Position numbers and translations under genes: made by a program. A stretch of 31,164 bases of DNA from a virus. The notes below the pieces were generated by a model. That model was not told the DNA's origin. It saw only the letters and a program-made list of their open reading frames with translations, and searched no databases. The stretch is from positions 1 through 31,164 of the IMG/VR virus record IMGVR_UViG_3300020166_000075; one strand, given 5' to 3'. Positions 14,490 to 22,747 of this stretch are shown one piece after another; within the stretch, counting starts at the first letter, position 1; every line of letters starts with the position of its first letter.

Positions 14490-15161
14490 ATGAAACTAAA
14501 CACTTCATATACAGTAGCAGATGATAAGGTTCTCTATGAATCTAATGGTAGTCTTACATCACACATCAATGGGGGAGTAACATGTTGCTTCCCCGGATGC
14601 TCTCATAGACCTAAGGTTGTTCCTGGTGAAATGGATGTCAACACGGGTGATAAACTCTACCGTTCATTATGTGAAATCCACGAAGAAGTGTTTGCAGTGG
14701 CGAAACCTACACAATGGGGTAAACTAAAAAAGTACTATGAACTTTGGGATAGAAGTTCGATATTGTTGAATGCTATGAATGCGAACATCAAAATATGGCC
14801 TAGATATACAAAGGAATGGCTTTATACTGTATTTTATCCTGCGTTACAAGAACAGATTGATTCTGGTGATTTAGAACTAGCATATAATACAGCACGAGGA
14901 TTGCGTTGTGTATTTGATTGTGACCACATTCTAGGTAATAAAGATTATGGAGACGAGTTTATTGTTCCGTTGGACAAAGCTATGCACAGCGTTAAATCAA
15001 CCTTACTTGGAGACAATATTAAGAATTCGAATACACATACAAAAGCTACCCAGCTTTATAACTATCTGACAGATGATGTTTTGCAAGAAATGGAACTTGA
15101 CTATACACAAGAAGACTTATATAATGCATTGACAAGCAAGGTACAATCTGCTATAGTATAG
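14490..15161 (+). CDS. Putative zinc-binding protein (223 aa)
   Basis: 223 residues. N-terminal Cys/His pattern TCCFPGCSHRP followed by SLCEIHEE looks like a four-ligand zinc site (C-x3-C, then C-x2-H). A second pair, CVFDCDH, lies around residue 140. The rest is helical and tryptophan/tyrosine-rich. Position directly before primase suggests a nucleic-acid-related role, but no named family is recognised. Its last 30 bases contain promoter P11 for the primase. Confidence 0.7.
   Translation: MKLNTSYTVADDKVLYESNGSLTSHINGGVTCCFPGCSHRPKVVPGEMDVNTGDKLYRSLCEIHEEVFAVAKPTQWGKLKKYYELWDRSSILLNAMNANIKIWPRYTKEWLYTVFYPALQEQIDSGDLELAYNTARGLRCVFDCDHILGNKDYGDEFIVPLDKAMHSVKSTLLGDNIKNSNTHTKATQLYNYLTDDVLQEMELDYTQEDLYNALTSKVQSAIV
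15129..15157 (+). promoter_or_regulatory. Sigma70 promoter P11 inside a gene, predicted leaderless
   Basis: TTGACA (15129-15134), 17-bp spacer, TATAGT (15152-15157), six bases, ATG at 15164. Same 35-base geometry as P4, P9 and P10. It lies within the last codons of the upstream gene. The primase has no ribosome site. Confidence 0.75.
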
Positions 15162-15163
15162 TT

Positions 15164-16162
15164 ATGGAATTACAACAAGCAATATATTCACACCTTCCAC
15201 ATCAGCGAAGACAATCATCCGGCGGTTGGTTGTCTTTTAATTGTCCATGCTGTGTAGACAATGGTGAAGCACGTAATGATACACGTCAACGTGGCGGTAT
15301 CAGAAGCGACAATGAGAGTGTATCGTATCATTGCTTTAACTGTGGGTTTACAGCGTCACACAAGTCCGGTAGGGTCCTTAATAAGAAGATGCTAGTACTA
15401 TTGCGTAATCTTGGTATGCCAGAAAGCGATATCAAACGATTACAACTTGACGCTATTAGACAAAAAGAATTAGCAGACGGCCCAACACTATTCATTAGCA
15501 AAACACAAGTAACACGTATACCATCATTCAAAGAATGCGAACTTCCAGAAGGTTCTGAATTGCTAGAAGATATACTACGCAGTGACAGCCCAGATGAACG
15601 TGCTATATCAGCCGCTAAATATCTATTAGATAGAGGCATATACGATTTTGTAGATACATATTGGTCTCCGCATCCTGTATTCAGACAGCGTGTTATATTT
15701 CCTTTCTTGCAAGGAGATAGGATAGTTGGATATAGTGGCAGAGACTTTACTGGTAAGAACGAAGCTAAGTATATGAGTAAGACACCCAAAGACTTTCTCT
15801 ATAATATAGATGCTATCAAACGAAATAGAAAGTACTTGATAGTAACAGAAGGGACAATTGATGCGGCATGTTTAGATGCAGTAGCGATTATGAGTAATGA
15901 AGCAAGCGACACACAAATAGATTATATCAATCAATTCAAAGGTGAAGTGATTGTCTGTCCTGACAGAGATAAAGCAGGTGAGAAATTAATTAAACAAGCT
16001 ATCGAAAATGGATGGAGTGTATCTTTCCCAAGATGGGAAGATGATTTAAAAGATGCGGGAGATGCTATACAGAGATATGGTAAACTGTACACTCTAAAAA
16101 GTATTATCGACGGTAGTATAAGTAATAGTACAAAGATTAACGTAAAGATGCGTTTAGGATAA
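15164..16162 (+). CDS. 61: DNA primase, gp61-like
   Basis: A 332-residue DnaG-type primase that makes RNA primers for lagging-strand synthesis. The zinc-binding N-terminus has CPCC (27-30) and HCFNC (56-60). The TOPRIM core has TEG (228-230, catalytic E229) and PDRDKAG (266-272). Length fits T4 gp61 (about 340). It has no ribosome site and a promoter with leaderless spacing. In T4 it works with the gp41 helicase, whose homologue lies 1.2 kb downstream. Confidence 0.92.
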   Translation: MELQQAIYSHLPHQRRQSSGGWLSFNCPCCVDNGEARNDTRQRGGIRSDNESVSYHCFNCGFTASHKSGRVLNKKMLVLLRNLGMPESDIKRLQLDAIRQKELADGPTLFISKTQVTRIPSFKECELPEGSELLEDILRSDSPDERAISAAKYLLDRGIYDFVDTYWSPHPVFRQRVIFPFLQGDRIVGYSGRDFTGKNEAKYMSKTPKDFLYNIDAIKRNRKYLIVTEGTIDAACLDAVAIMSNEASDTQIDYINQFKGEVIVCPDRDKAGEKLIKQAIENGWSVSFPRWEDDLKDAGDAIQRYGKLYTLKSIIDGSISNSTKINVKMRLG

Positions 16163-16171
16163 GGAAATAAA

Positions 16172-16855
16172 ATGGCTAAAGCACCTAAGAAGAAAGTAAC
16201 GAAAAAAGCTCCGGCTAAAAAACCAGCGGAAACGACAAAAGTAATCCCGACACCTAAGGTAGCGCCAACCGCGCCACCGATGCCTATGCCACAACCACCG
16301 GCACAACCAAAGAAACCAGGTGAACTACTGTACGATGCAGGCGTTCTATTCATGGACAAAGAGTTCAATCAAGAGAACTGTATGCCACTAGTCAAAATGA
16401 TTATGGAATACAATATGATGCCAGAAGATACTCGCCCAGAAGTAATTCATCTATATATTAATTCACCGGGCGGCGCAGTTAACAGTGCGTTCCATCTAAT
16501 TGACGTAATTAAACAAAGTTCTATTCCAGTATACACATACGGTATGGGAATGATTGCATCATGTGGTGTGCTTCTAATGATGGCAGGCGAAAAAGGACAT
16601 CGTTATATCACACAAAATACAAGTGTAATGTCACACCAGTACTCTTGGGGATCACGTGGTAAAGAACACGAACTAATGTCTATCGTAAAAGAGTTCGAAC
16701 TATCAACCGAACGCATGATGGATCATTACAAGAAATGTACTGGTAAGAACGAAGCATATATTCGCAAATGGTTACTTCCAGAAAGTGACTGTTGGTTGAA
16801 CCCAGAGGAAACACTGAAGCATGGAATCGCAGATCACATTATTGAGACTTACTAA
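16172..16855 (+). CDS. clpP: ClpP-like serine protease
   Basis: 227 residues. A Lys/Pro/Ala-rich tail (residues 1-50) precedes a ClpP fold. The catalytic triad is visible: S130 in MIASCG, H155 in SVMSHQYS, and D206 in ESDCWLNPEE, aligned with the ClpP Asp. The oxyanion-loop INSPGG is at 97-102 and the end HGIADHI fits the family. In bacteria ClpP degrades proteins with an ATPase partner. No ClpX/A partner is in this window, so it may use the host's or act in head maturation. The AAGGAA site fits ATG 16172. Confidence 0.88.
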   Translation: MAKAPKKKVTKKAPAKKPAETTKVIPTPKVAPTAPPMPMPQPPAQPKKPGELLYDAGVLFMDKEFNQENCMPLVKMIMEYNMMPEDTRPEVIHLYINSPGGAVNSAFHLIDVIKQSSIPVYTYGMGMIASCGVLLMMAGEKGHRYITQNTSVMSHQYSWGSRGKEHELMSIVKEFELSTERMMDHYKKCTGKNEAYIRKWLLPESDCWLNPEETLKHGIADHIIETY

Positions 16856-16935
16856 TGAGCGGACAACGCAAGTGGCTTAAAGTTTGGGCAAGAACTGTAA
16901 GGATGCCAGAGGATACAGGCTGGATGATATCATGA
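16855..16935 (+). CDS. Small basic peptide (26 aa)
   Basis: ATG 16855 overlaps the clpP stop (TAATG) and opens a frame of 26 codons, MSGQRKWLKVWARTVRMPED onward, ending TGA at 16935. That stop overlaps the next ATG as ATGA. Overlaps at both ends match the coupling style of this operon. Basic and amphipathic. Function unknown. Confidence 0.45.
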   Translation: MSGQRKWLKVWARTVRMPEDTGWMIS

Positions 16936-17123
16936 GTCTAAAAAGTAAATGTGACCAATATGATGTAGCAGTCAAGGAGTTGTTTAGTCTTCTTGACGCT
17001 ACTGAAGAAACTGACGAAGGTAGAGTGCATCGACCAGTTCAAATAGTTTGTGTACGTACTGATATGTTGATCAAACTTGAAAACGTCTTGGCTACATTAA
17101 AAAGCACAATGGAAGAGGATTAG
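16932..17123 (+). CDS. Small hypothetical protein (63 aa)
   Basis: Start at ATG 16932 chosen because it forms an ATGA overlap with the 26-residue gene; a longer in-frame start at 16884 would overlap that gene in full. The protein, MSLKSKCDQYDVAVKELFSL onward, is helical with a central strand (VQIVCVRTDML). No family recognised. Confidence 0.6.
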   Translation: MSLKSKCDQYDVAVKELFSLLDATEETDEGRVHRPVQIVCVRTDMLIKLENVLATLKSTMEED

Positions 17124-17127
17124 GGTT

Positions 17128-17346
17128 ATGGTAAAACCTAATGAGAACTTTAAATTATCTGTCAGAGACTTAGAAATTATTGAGAACGCATTAAATGCCA
17201 AAGTATCCAGGCGTTCTATGAAACTAATGGAAAACTATGATGCCGAATTAGCAAAAGAAGTGTCCGAATTGCGTGAACTTCTTGGACGATTCCATAATCA
17301 AAAGATTTTCTATAGACCCGCAGACCGATTTGCTATTAAGAAATAG
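17128..17346 (+). CDS. Small helical hypothetical protein (72 aa)
   Basis: GAGGATTAGGGTT supplies the ribosome site. The 72 residues include LSVRDLEIIENALNAKVSRR and ELRELLGRFHNQKIFYRP. I recall similar small proteins in phages near primase/helicase genes, without known function. Helical and amphipathic, no membrane segment. Promoter P9 begins one base after its stop. Confidence 0.7.
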   Translation: MVKPNENFKLSVRDLEIIENALNAKVSRRSMKLMENYDAELAKEVSELRELLGRFHNQKIFYRPADRFAIKK

Positions 17347-17347
17347 C

Positions 17348-17376
17348 TTGACAATGTAACCATTTTTTGATATAGT
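17348..17376 (+). promoter_or_regulatory. Sigma70 promoter P9, predicted leaderless
   Basis: TTGACA (17348-17353), 17-bp spacer, TATAGT (17371-17376), six bases GAGAGA, ATG at 17383. Same geometry as P4, P10 and P11. GAGAGA touches the ATG directly, too close to work as a ribosome site. Confidence 0.8.
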
Positions 17377-17382
17377 GAGAGA

Positions 17383-18792
17383 ATGTCAGAAGTAAAAAAT
17401 TATAGCCCCGATTTACAACAACTGTTCGTACAGTTCATGTTTAGTGATCCAGAACTTTATTCAAGAGTTCGGAGTATCATTAAGCCTGAATACTTTGACC
17501 GCAGCGTCCGTCCTGTGGTAAAGCAGTTAATCGCACACAGTGATGAATATTCATCTATCCCAAGTCTTGAAATGGTTAAGGCAGAAACGGGAGTGACTGT
17601 AGAGAAACTGGATAACATCGACCAGCATATCGAATGGTTTGTTGATGAATTTGAAACATTCTGCCGACATAAGGCTATTGAGAAGGCTATTATCGATAGT
17701 GCTGATTTGTTGGAGACTGGCAAATACGGTGAAGTAGAACTTAGAATCAAGGAAGCAGTTCAAACCGGACTGGCACGTTCATTGGGTACAGATTATTTTG
17801 CTGACCCTAGAGGTGTATTGGAAGGACTGAAAAACGATAACGGTCAAATGACTACAGGCTGGAAAGCCCTTGATGATAAGCTATATGGTGGCATTAATCG
17901 TGGGGAGATCACGATTTTTGCAGGAGGCTCTGGCGCAGGCAAATCTCTATTCATGCAAAATATGAGCCTGAATTGGGCAGAGGCTGGTCTTAATTGTGTC
18001 TACATCACTCTGGAACTTTCGGAATCGCTTTCATCGATGCGTATGTATGCAATGCAGACGGACAGAAGTACAAAAGGCATCTTTAAAAGTTTGGACGAAG
18101 TGGAACTGATGGTCAAAGCAAAAGGTAAACAGTCCGGACAGCTTAGAATCAAATATCTCCCATCAGGGTCAAGCGTTAATGACATTAGGTCATATCTGAA
18201 AGAGTTACAAATCCAGACAGGTAAGAAGGTCGATTGTTTGTGCGTTGACTATCTCGACCTTCTTACTCCTGCGACTATGAAAGTACAAGCAGGTGATACT
18301 TATACTAAAGACAAATACGTAACAGAAGAAATGCGTAACTTCGCTATGGAGACTGGTTCTGTGTTAGTAACAGCATCACAGTTGAACCGTAGTGCAGTTG
18401 AAGAAATTGAATTTGATCACTCGCACATCGCTGGTGGTATCTCTAAAATTCAAACAGCAGATAACGTGATTGGTATCTTTACATCTAACGCTATGCGTGA
18501 ACGTGGACAGTATCAACTACAGCTTCTAAAAACTCGTTCATCTAGTGGTGTAGGTAGTAAGGTAAATCTCGTATTCGATAGAGATAGTTTGCGTATCTCA
18601 GATGATACAAGTGAAAATTCAGACAACAATATTACTAGTTCAGGTACGTCAAGTGTAGTGGATCAACTACGCAAAAAGACAACTGTAACTAAAGAAGAAG
18701 ATGATACTCCAGTAATGGATAAAGGCCAAGCCGCATCATCTCTTAGAGCAATGCTCAAAACTAAGTCTCGTTCCGCTTTTGACGAAACTTGA
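17383..18792 (+). CDS. 41: Replicative DNA helicase, gp41/DnaB-like
   Basis: A 469-residue RecA-fold helicase that unwinds DNA at the fork and works with primase. The N-terminal domain (1-130) is helical, a linker follows, and the ATPase core carries Walker A GGSGAGKS (181-188), Walker B CVDYLDLL (287-294) and later ASQLNR and LKTRSSSGVGSKVNL. Length fits T4 gp41 (about 475). The tail is Ser/Thr-rich. It is preceded by a leaderless-type promoter. A late promoter box begins in its stop codon, so early and late transcription meet here. Confidence 0.93.
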   Translation: MSEVKNYSPDLQQLFVQFMFSDPELYSRVRSIIKPEYFDRSVRPVVKQLIAHSDEYSSIPSLEMVKAETGVTVEKLDNIDQHIEWFVDEFETFCRHKAIEKAIIDSADLLETGKYGEVELRIKEAVQTGLARSLGTDYFADPRGVLEGLKNDNGQMTTGWKALDDKLYGGINRGEITIFAGGSGAGKSLFMQNMSLNWAEAGLNCVYITLELSESLSSMRMYAMQTDRSTKGIFKSLDEVELMVKAKGKQSGQLRIKYLPSGSSVNDIRSYLKELQIQTGKKVDCLCVDYLDLLTPATMKVQAGDTYTKDKYVTEEMRNFAMETGSVLVTASQLNRSAVEEIEFDHSHIAGGISKIQTADNVIGIFTSNAMRERGQYQLQLLKTRSSSGVGSKVNLVFDRDSLRISDDTSENSDNNITSSGTSSVVDQLRKKTTVTKEEDDTPVMDKGQAASSLRAMLKTKSRSAFDET

Positions 18793-18798
18793 TAAATA
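18791..18798 (+). promoter_or_regulatory. Late promoter box
   Basis: GATAAATA followed by C, 21 bases before the ATG at 18820; GGAG lies in between. The box begins inside the helicase TGA stop. It opens the late operon 18820-22363. Confidence 0.8.
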
Positions 18799-18819
18799 CA
18801 CTATAACGGAGATTTTATC

Positions 18820-19056
18820 ATGACTAAGCGCAAAAGCCTGTTCGAAGAACTTAATTCTCTTTCACTAGAAAAAGAACGCCTTGTTGAACAAAAGGGTGAA
18901 CACATTATTGTCGGCGCAATTAATCTTATGGAGTACATTGAACGTACTTTTGACGAAGATGTTGCCAGTGACTTGACTAAGCGTTTAGTCAACAGTATCC
19001 GTGCCAAAGACCCTCGTAAGTTTAAGAGAGGCATGACTAGTGCAAAGAAGAAGTAA
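18820..19056 (+). CDS. Small conserved late protein (78 aa)
   Basis: GGAG lies upstream in the leader. The sequence begins MTKRKSLFEELNSLSLEKER and ends SIRAKDPRKFKRGMTSAKKK, a layout I recall from T4-like cyanophages (an acidic helix followed by a basic tail). Possibly a head-associated protein, by its late promoter and basic C-terminus. Not characterised. Confidence 0.7.
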   Translation: MTKRKSLFEELNSLSLEKERLVEQKGEHIIVGAINLMEYIERTFDEDVASDLTKRLVNSIRAKDPRKFKRGMTSAKKK

Positions 19057-19278
19057 GTGGATTTAGAAACACAACTAAAACAATTAAAAGTTCTTGCTGG
19101 GATATATAAACCTTATGATGTGTCACAACATCAGGAGAATATCTCTCATACTGGTACGGAAAAAGGCGAATATCAACGTAAGAATGATATTCAGCCCGGC
19201 ACTCCTGAATGGTTTAAATTATGGTTTTCTCGTCCTCAGTTGACTGGAGAAAGCCCATTCGGAAAGAGACAATTATGA
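19057..19278 (+). CDS. Small conserved late protein, GTG start (73 aa)
   Basis: Starts at GTG 19057, directly after the previous stop; upstream AAGAAG is a weak ribosome site, so translation is probably coupled. The C-terminal half, QPGTPEWFKLWFSRPQLTGE, resembles a short conserved segment found in marine T4-like phages. Role unknown. It ends in an ATGA overlap with the large enzyme gene. Confidence 0.65.
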   Translation: MDLETQLKQLKVLAGIYKPYDVSQHQENISHTGTEKGEYQRKNDIQPGTPEWFKLWFSRPQLTGESPFGKRQL

Positions 19279-21326
19279 AGATTAGTGAGATTATTTTAAG
19301 TCAAGGTATTGAACGTAGATTTAGAGGTCCACGTAAACCTCGTTTAAAGCAAAAAGGCTTTCACAAGCGTATGGCTAGTTTACTGGATAGCACAACTATC
19401 AGTGAAGGCGGCGCAATGCCAGGTGTGGGTATTATTCATCACAGTGAAATTAAACCTACATTATTGAAGCTAGAAAAAGAATTGGGTATTCCACTAATTA
19501 AGAATGCACTAGGTTCTGTTGGTAAGAAAGAGTTCAGTGGCGATATTGATATTGCAGTTAAGCTAGATAAAGATCAGATTGCAGACTTTGCTGAAAGACT
19601 AGAAGCAGCACCAAGCATTCAAGAAATCAAAAAGTCAAGTGTGTTTATGACCGTAGTTGATATTGTTAACTATGATCCAGATAAGCAACTAGATGGCAAG
19701 ACACGTACCGGTAAAGTACAAGTAGACTTCATGCCTGGTGATGTAGACTTTATGAAGAACTACTACCACTCCCCTCACTCAAAAGAAATGAGTCAAGACG
19801 GTAGAAGTAGTAACTATAAAGGCATTCATCGTAATATTATGATTGCTTCAATTGCAGGCGCAATTGATGTAAAGGCAAGTAAAGAAACTACAAGTGACGG
19901 CAGACCACTAGAGATGGAACGTTGGATGTTCTCTCCTACTGACGGTATGGTGCGTGTAATTCGCAGACCAGTTGAAAAGAAAAGTGGAATAGGTCATACT
20001 AAAGCAAATAAGAATGAAACAATCAAAGGCCCATTTAAGGATCCAAAAGATTGGGCAAAAATCTTAAAGCTAGATAGCGCAGATGATTTGTACAGTTTTG
20101 AATCATTGTATGCGGCAGTTAAGAAAAACTATCCAGAAGAACTAGCACAAAAGATTTTCAAAGACTTCAAATCAAATCCAAGTATTCAAGGTGCAGGTGT
20201 ACCAACCGAACTAGGCGAAAGCGTAGAAGTTAAAGCACCGCTAAGAGAAGATGCACGTATTCAACACGTAGAAGATTTTGCTATCTGGCACGGTACTCAG
20301 GGTATTGGAAAAGCAATCAAAACATTGAAAGACTTAGAAACATCACCGGATAATATCACAGTTAAATGGGATGGTTCTCCAGCAGTTATCTTTGGTCGTA
20401 ATGAAAATGGAGAGTTTGTACTAACTGATAAATCAGGTTTCGGTGCAAAGGGCTACGATGGGAAAGTTACAAGCAAAGAAGAAATGTCATCTATGTTCTT
20501 GCGTAGAGGCAAAGAGGCTCCAGATGCTAATAGAAAAGCATTTGTTAAAAAGATGACAAACATTTGGGACATCTATGAGCAAGCTACGCCAGAGAAATTT
20601 AGAGGCTATGTACACGGTGATCTACTATACTTTACAACACCAGGTGTTGATGATGGTCATTATGAGTTTACTCCAAACATTGTTACATATCGTGTTAAAC
20701 AAAAGAGTGACATTGGTAAACAGATTTCGCAAAGTCAGTCAGGTGTAGTACTACATGCTAAGATTGAACTAGACGGTTCTAAATCTAAAGTAGATGCATC
20801 AGAACTAAACGCTGGTAGATTGCTTATCATGCCGCCTGTAACAGTCACACAAGCGCCTAAAGTAGAAGCAGACAACTTAGACAAAGTAACAGCATTTGCA
20901 AGACAAAATGCATCAAAGATTGATTCCCTACTAGAAGATGAATTCTTAAAATCTAATAAGCTAGGTTCGTTCAAGCAAGCACTATACAAGTACGTTAACA
21001 ACATGACAAAAGCACGTAAGCTAGACAATCTAGTAAGTGATTGGGGTCAGTGGTTAGCGAATGAAAAAATGTCAGAGTCAATGCGTGAACGTATGGCAAA
21101 TCATGTTAACAATAATGCAGACGGAATGAAAGCACTATTCACAGTTATCACAAGTTTAATGGCTGTAAAAAATGATATTATCGGACAGTTAGACTCAGCA
21201 GAAGCAGATGTAGAAGCGTATACAGCTGGAGAACGCGGCGGCGAGGGCTATGTTATTGGTCAAGGTGACAGTAAATTAGTAAATCGCAGTGGTTTCAGTG
21301 CTGCAAATATGAGTAAGGAAAGATAA
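19275..21326 (+). CDS. Nucleotidyltransferase fused to ligase-like domain
   Basis: 683 residues; ATG 19275 overlaps the previous stop as ATGA. N-terminal domain: NALGSVGKKEFSGDIDIAV (77-95), the G-S...D-x-D signature of Pol-beta-type nucleotidyltransferases (D90, D92), with a third acid D151 in GKVQVDF. C-terminal part: KWDG (364-367), the motif I of covalent ATP-dependent ligases/capping enzymes (DUF6267-like from memory), GYVHGDLLYF (444-453) as a motif III-like strand, then GGEGYV (655-660) and KLVNR (667-671), like motifs IV and V. A basic segment (20-32) and ISE/GG (42-46) lie at the N-terminus. Substrates unknown. Late operon, so possibly packaged. Confidence 0.75.
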   Translation: MKISEIILSQGIERRFRGPRKPRLKQKGFHKRMASLLDSTTISEGGAMPGVGIIHHSEIKPTLLKLEKELGIPLIKNALGSVGKKEFSGDIDIAVKLDKDQIADFAERLEAAPSIQEIKKSSVFMTVVDIVNYDPDKQLDGKTRTGKVQVDFMPGDVDFMKNYYHSPHSKEMSQDGRSSNYKGIHRNIMIASIAGAIDVKASKETTSDGRPLEMERWMFSPTDGMVRVIRRPVEKKSGIGHTKANKNETIKGPFKDPKDWAKILKLDSADDLYSFESLYAAVKKNYPEELAQKIFKDFKSNPSIQGAGVPTELGESVEVKAPLREDARIQHVEDFAIWHGTQGIGKAIKTLKDLETSPDNITVKWDGSPAVIFGRNENGEFVLTDKSGFGAKGYDGKVTSKEEMSSMFLRRGKEAPDANRKAFVKKMTNIWDIYEQATPEKFRGYVHGDLLYFTTPGVDDGHYEFTPNIVTYRVKQKSDIGKQISQSQSGVVLHAKIELDGSKSKVDASELNAGRLLIMPPVTVTQAPKVEADNLDKVTAFARQNASKIDSLLEDEFLKSNKLGSFKQALYKYVNNMTKARKLDNLVSDWGQWLANEKMSESMRERMANHVNNNADGMKALFTVITSLMAVKNDIIGQLDSAEADVEAYTAGERGGEGYVIGQGDSKLVNRSGFSAANMSKER

Positions 21327-21327
21327 T

Positions 21328-21537
21328 ATGTTTAGTAAAGAATGCAAAGCACACTTAAAAGAAGCACAGATGGGTCCACTACAACATGCACAATTTGCAA
21401 TGGGCATCGCACTAGAACTTCAAATTGCAGTGATTGCAATTACTTTACACTCATTTATTCCTAGATGCTGTAAAACATATGCAAGTGATAAGATTAAAGA
21501 ACTTGCTGATAGATTTAAAGAGATGAACGATGAGTAA
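21328..21537 (+). CDS. Small protein with hydrophobic helix (DUF6356-like)
   Basis: 69 residues with a hydrophobic stretch LELQIAVIAITLHSFIPRC flanked by charged helices. The order (HAxFA, long hydrophobic helix, HSFIP, then AS-DKIKELADRFKE) resembles small phage/bacterial membrane proteins of the DUF6356 type, by recall. Probably membrane-associated. It is followed by an 8-base overlap with the next gene. Confidence 0.65.
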   Translation: MFSKECKAHLKEAQMGPLQHAQFAMGIALELQIAVIAITLHSFIPRCCKTYASDKIKELADRFKEMNDE

Positions 21538-22363
21538 GAAAAAATATACAGCAAATGAGTGGGCACAGATTGAAGGTGGTCACACATTCGAAGAAAATAA
21601 TGATAGTAAGCTACAACTCATACATGAACTTACTGAAAGTCGTTTGTTTAGAAACAAGAAGATTGCAAGCAGTGTCAATATAGATGATGCGGCAAATCTA
21701 GCTTTCGTACAGTTAATGATGCTAAACGTATTCAACAAAGATTACGACTTTGCACCACTAGCTAGTGAATATGCTAGTCGTACAGGAGCATTCAAGAGTT
21801 TTGATTACTTTAGAACAAGCGGCACAGACTTATATATTGCTCTTAATAGACTTATGGGCAAAGACCAAGACTATTCTAGCGATAAAGATAAAGTTGCTAT
21901 GTCTCGTATCAGTGTTAAGAAAGCAGATGTAATGCGCTATCTAAATCATATCGGTACAAACAAATCTAATGCTAGTTTCGAGAAATCTATGCTAATGCGT
22001 TTAGAAAGACAGTTGAACGTACAAGATGGTATGTTAAAGTCTATGCGCAGACTGGTAGGTGATTGGGATAATCTAAATCAAAATCAACGTGCGCTAGTAG
22101 TAACACGTATGGCACAGTATATGCGTTCATCAGCAATGCGCAGTGAACTTACACCAGCACTTCTAAAGTTTCAGAAGCGCGGCAACTTCATTATTGATGA
22201 TAAGAAAGATAAAAAGAAAAAGATTTGGGATAAGCCAATTGTCAAAGCGGCTGCGGCAGTAGGCGCAATCTATGGTGCAGGTAAGCTAGGTTCATATCTA
22301 GGTAAAACCTCATATCAGACAGGTAGAAAACTTGGCGGAAAGTTTCAGTCAAGGGACAAATAA
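21530..22363 (+). CDS. Late protein with glycine-zipper end (277 aa)
   Basis: 277 residues, starting MSKKKYTANEWAQIEGGHTF. The body is helical and basic (RLMGKDQDYSSDKDK, MRLERQLNVQDGMLKSMRRL). Near the C-terminus, KKIWDKPIVKAAAAVGAIYG plus GAGKLGSYLGK forms an Ala/Gly-rich helix like a glycine zipper, which could insert in membrane or self-associate. It is the last gene of the operon with the ligase-like enzyme. Possible virion or ejected protein; unproved. Confidence 0.7.
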   Translation: MSKKKYTANEWAQIEGGHTFEENNDSKLQLIHELTESRLFRNKKIASSVNIDDAANLAFVQLMMLNVFNKDYDFAPLASEYASRTGAFKSFDYFRTSGTDLYIALNRLMGKDQDYSSDKDKVAMSRISVKKADVMRYLNHIGTNKSNASFEKSMLMRLERQLNVQDGMLKSMRRLVGDWDNLNQNQRALVVTRMAQYMRSSAMRSELTPALLKFQKRGNFIIDDKKDKKKKIWDKPIVKAAAAVGAIYGAGKLGSYLGKTSYQTGRKLGGKFQSRDK

Positions 22364-22375
22364 CTGAACAAAAAA

Positions 22376-22383
22376 GATAAATA
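22376..22383 (+). promoter_or_regulatory. Late promoter box
   Basis: GATAAATA followed by ATAG, 47 bases before ATG 22431. A 5-bp hairpin lies just after the predicted transcription start. Confidence 0.75.
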
Positions 22384-22390
22384 ATAGTAT

Positions 22391-22406
22391 AGAGACACAT
22401 AGTCTC
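22391..22406 (+). promoter_or_regulatory. 5'-end mRNA stem-loop
   Basis: GAGAC (22392-22396), loop ACATA, GTCTC (22402-22406). It starts about three bases after the predicted late transcription start (near 22389). Stem-loops at the extreme 5' end often protect phage mRNAs from decay. Confidence 0.45.
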
Positions 22407-22430
22407 GCAAACATTTAATGGAGAAATAAA

Positions 22431-22679
22431 ATGGCAAAAGCACACGAATCATATGACGCAGGTCAATTCCTAACAGGTTCACTAGTACACTTCGACATCT
22501 CAAACGTAGATGGCATCGTTGCAAAAGACGTAGTTGAAACAGCATCAACACGTGCAACAGTAGTAATCCTAGGCGCAGGCGCAGCACGTATCGCAGTTGA
22601 AAACAACGGCGCATGGTCAGCGGCTGATCTACAAGCAGCACTAGGCGGCAACTACGTAGTAGCAGATTTCGACTACTAA
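22431..22679 (+). CDS. Small abundant-type late protein (82 aa)
   Basis: 82 residues, beginning MAKAHESYDAGQFLTGSLVH and rich in Ala, Val and Gly, no membrane segment. Codon use is highly uniform (GCA, GTA, GAC, AAC), unlike its neighbours, which fits high expression. It has its own late promoter, a 5' hairpin, a strong GGAG ribosome site and a 13-bp terminator. These features suit a capsid decoration or other high-copy virion protein. The opening resembles the next gene (LTG/LSG, HF/NFY). Confidence 0.7.
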   Translation: MAKAHESYDAGQFLTGSLVHFDISNVDGIVAKDVVETASTRATVVILGAGAARIAVENNGAWSAADLQAALGGNYVVADFDY

Positions 22680-22702
22680 GTTTAAACCCCCCAGGTTAAA
22701 AC

Positions 22703-22736
22703 AAAAGACTCAGTATTAATTTACTGGGTCTTTTTT
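22703..22736 (+). terminator. Strong hairpin terminator
   Basis: 13-bp stem AAAAGACTCAGTA (22703-22715) with TACTGGGTCTTTT (22722-22734), one G-T pair, loop TTAATT, then further T residues to 22736. Insulates the 82-residue gene from the next one. Confidence 0.9.
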
Positions 22737-22747
22737 ATTGGCTAGAA

